Assembly: GCA_030710605.1 (NCBI GenBank)
Contig: CP092877.1
Coordinates: 39,092,152-39,156,151 of the forward strand
Length of the DNA stretch: 64,000 bases
Source: Cordylochernes scorpioides
Taxonomy: Eukaryota; Arthropoda; Arachnida; Pseudoscorpiones; Chernetidae
Direction of reading: 5' to 3'
Translations under genes and position numbers: made by a program
In this document: positions 63,188 to 64,000 of the stretch, in pieces
Numbering within the stretch: position 1 is the first letter of the stretch
Layout of the letters: each line of letters begins with the position of its first letter
The notes under the pieces: generated by a model
Told to the model about the DNA's origin: nothing
The model's input: only the letters and a program-made list of their open reading frames with translations
Databases searched by the model: none

Positions 63188-64000
63188 TTACAACAACAAC
63201 AACAAAAACCTTTATTAAGACACTATTGTCTTACAAGGGGATTCCCCATAACGGTTATATATGTACATGAGTGAGGAGGAAAAGCAATTTAGAGGGGAGG
63301 GGGAGCAATCAGCCGTTGTCTGTGGAGTTGAGCACTTCTTCTCTCATTTTATCAATCGCCTTGAAATATTTAAAATATTTATAAACAAATGTTTAATCCA
63401 GCAGGAGAGTAGTGAAGATTTTATATGCATGTTGTACATTGTAGTGGGTTGGCCCCGAAATTTCGCGAATTTCCAGTCTATTTTCATGTAGGAATGGGCA
63501 ATAGAATAGATAGTGGACCAAATTGTCTTGGATGCCAACATTGCAGAAGTAGCAATTTAAAGAGTCGCTGTTCCAAAACCCCGTGATATCCTCGCGGAAA
63601 AGTAGCCATAGAATCCTTTGACGGGCTATAAATCGTTTAATTTTCAAAGGGAGGTTTGATAGCAAGTAGCCCTCCGTCGCGAAGGAGATACTTAGAGATT
63701 GATAGTGAATAAAATGAGTTGAGTTTTGTATCTTAGCTCTGTCAAATTGGAGTAGCTGGTCCACTGTGGTTTGAATAATTCTAGGCATTTCTCCTCGCAC
63801 AACCATATAATCTTCACAGTTCTTAAGAAAAGAAAAACCCCTAGAGTTAATGATGCTATTCAGGTTATTAATAAAGTTGTTCCCCGCTTTTCCCACAATT
63901 GAAACTTTCCAGAGCTGGGACAAGCAAACATAGGGTAATCTTGTCCTGTCCATTTTTAAAATCCGTATCCAGAAATTTAGAATCAATTTCGTAATGTTTA
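63188..64000 (-). pseudogene. LINE C-terminal half, running off the window
   Basis: On the - strand a 197-codon frame (63986-63393) ends with FWNSDSLNCYFCNVGIQDNL and VHYLFYCPFLHENR, a C-x2-C...H...C zinc motif typical of the C-terminus of LINE ORF2 proteins. The segment before it (LWLLFREDITGFW) fits the region after RT. Downstream come an AATAAAGG signal at 63196 and a TTG repeat tail at 63188. The frame may still be intact at this end; RT would lie beyond 64000. The clade is not determined. Confidence 0.7.

Overview
The window looks like a strongly AT-rich, intron-containing animal genome segment, almost certainly from an arthropod. The only host gene I recognise is the 3' end of a hikaru genki (hig)-like gene on the + strand at about 35.06-37.51 kb. 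It encodes half of an Ig domain followed by four CCP/sushi domains, one CCP per exon, with phase-1 GT-AG introns; Hig is known to me as an arthropod synaptic-cleft protein. No bacterial-type genes, rRNA, tRNA or CRISPR were seen. The Tc1 transposase recalls those of spiders and ticks, which makes a chelicerate possible, but that is from memory and weak. Earlier hig exons were not found, so the first 35 kb may be one of its introns or upstream intergenic DNA.

Layout. 0-10.6 kb: a mariner-type MITE, a 3 x 185-bp tandem repeat, foldback elements, an LTR-like repeat with a PBS, pogo-like MITEs, and a 31-bp minisatellite (5.56-8.48 kb) split by a LINE 3' fragment and by an intact Tc1 transposon (6.80-8.20 kb). 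10.66-16.90 kb: a region bounded by roughly 430-bp inverted repeats with TA flanks. It encloses a dead I-group-like LINE, a dead Gypsy element and a dead mariner-like transposase. 17-23 kb: foldback MITEs, a LINE reverse transcriptase relic and long palindromes. 23.10-25.86 kb: a non-autonomous LTR retrotransposon with 309-bp LTRs differing at three sites, inserted between palindromic sequences. 26-30.3 kb: Helitron-derived DNA carrying a second intact Tc1 copy. 30.3-34.7 kb: LTR-like repeats in TA microsatellites and LINE ends. 35-37.6 kb: hig. 38-47.6 kb: another LTR-like repeat, MITEs, a short Helitron and a decayed Tc1. 47.8-56.9 kb: a LINE relic, a foldback with 197-bp identical arms, a Penelope-like GIY-YIG relic, and an ETS/E2F-like motif cluster. 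57.06-62.42 kb: a complete but dead Ty3/Gypsy element on the - strand, with 4-bp target duplication and a hAT-type MITE inside pol. 63.2-64 kb: the 3' end of a LINE on the - strand running off the window.

How the parts relate. Most of the window records transposon insertion, nesting and decay. The two 343-aa Tc1 copies are the only elements that look coding-competent. Two kinds of signal are less ordinary. First, a stem-loop core ending in CGAAA recurs in many foldback elements, and one copy lies just downstream of a Penelope-like endonuclease relic in the same orientation; its layout resembles a hammerhead ribozyme with a deviant first box. Second, an intron of hig is built from tandem copies of its own exon-intron junction, so it carries an array of splice-donor look-alikes.
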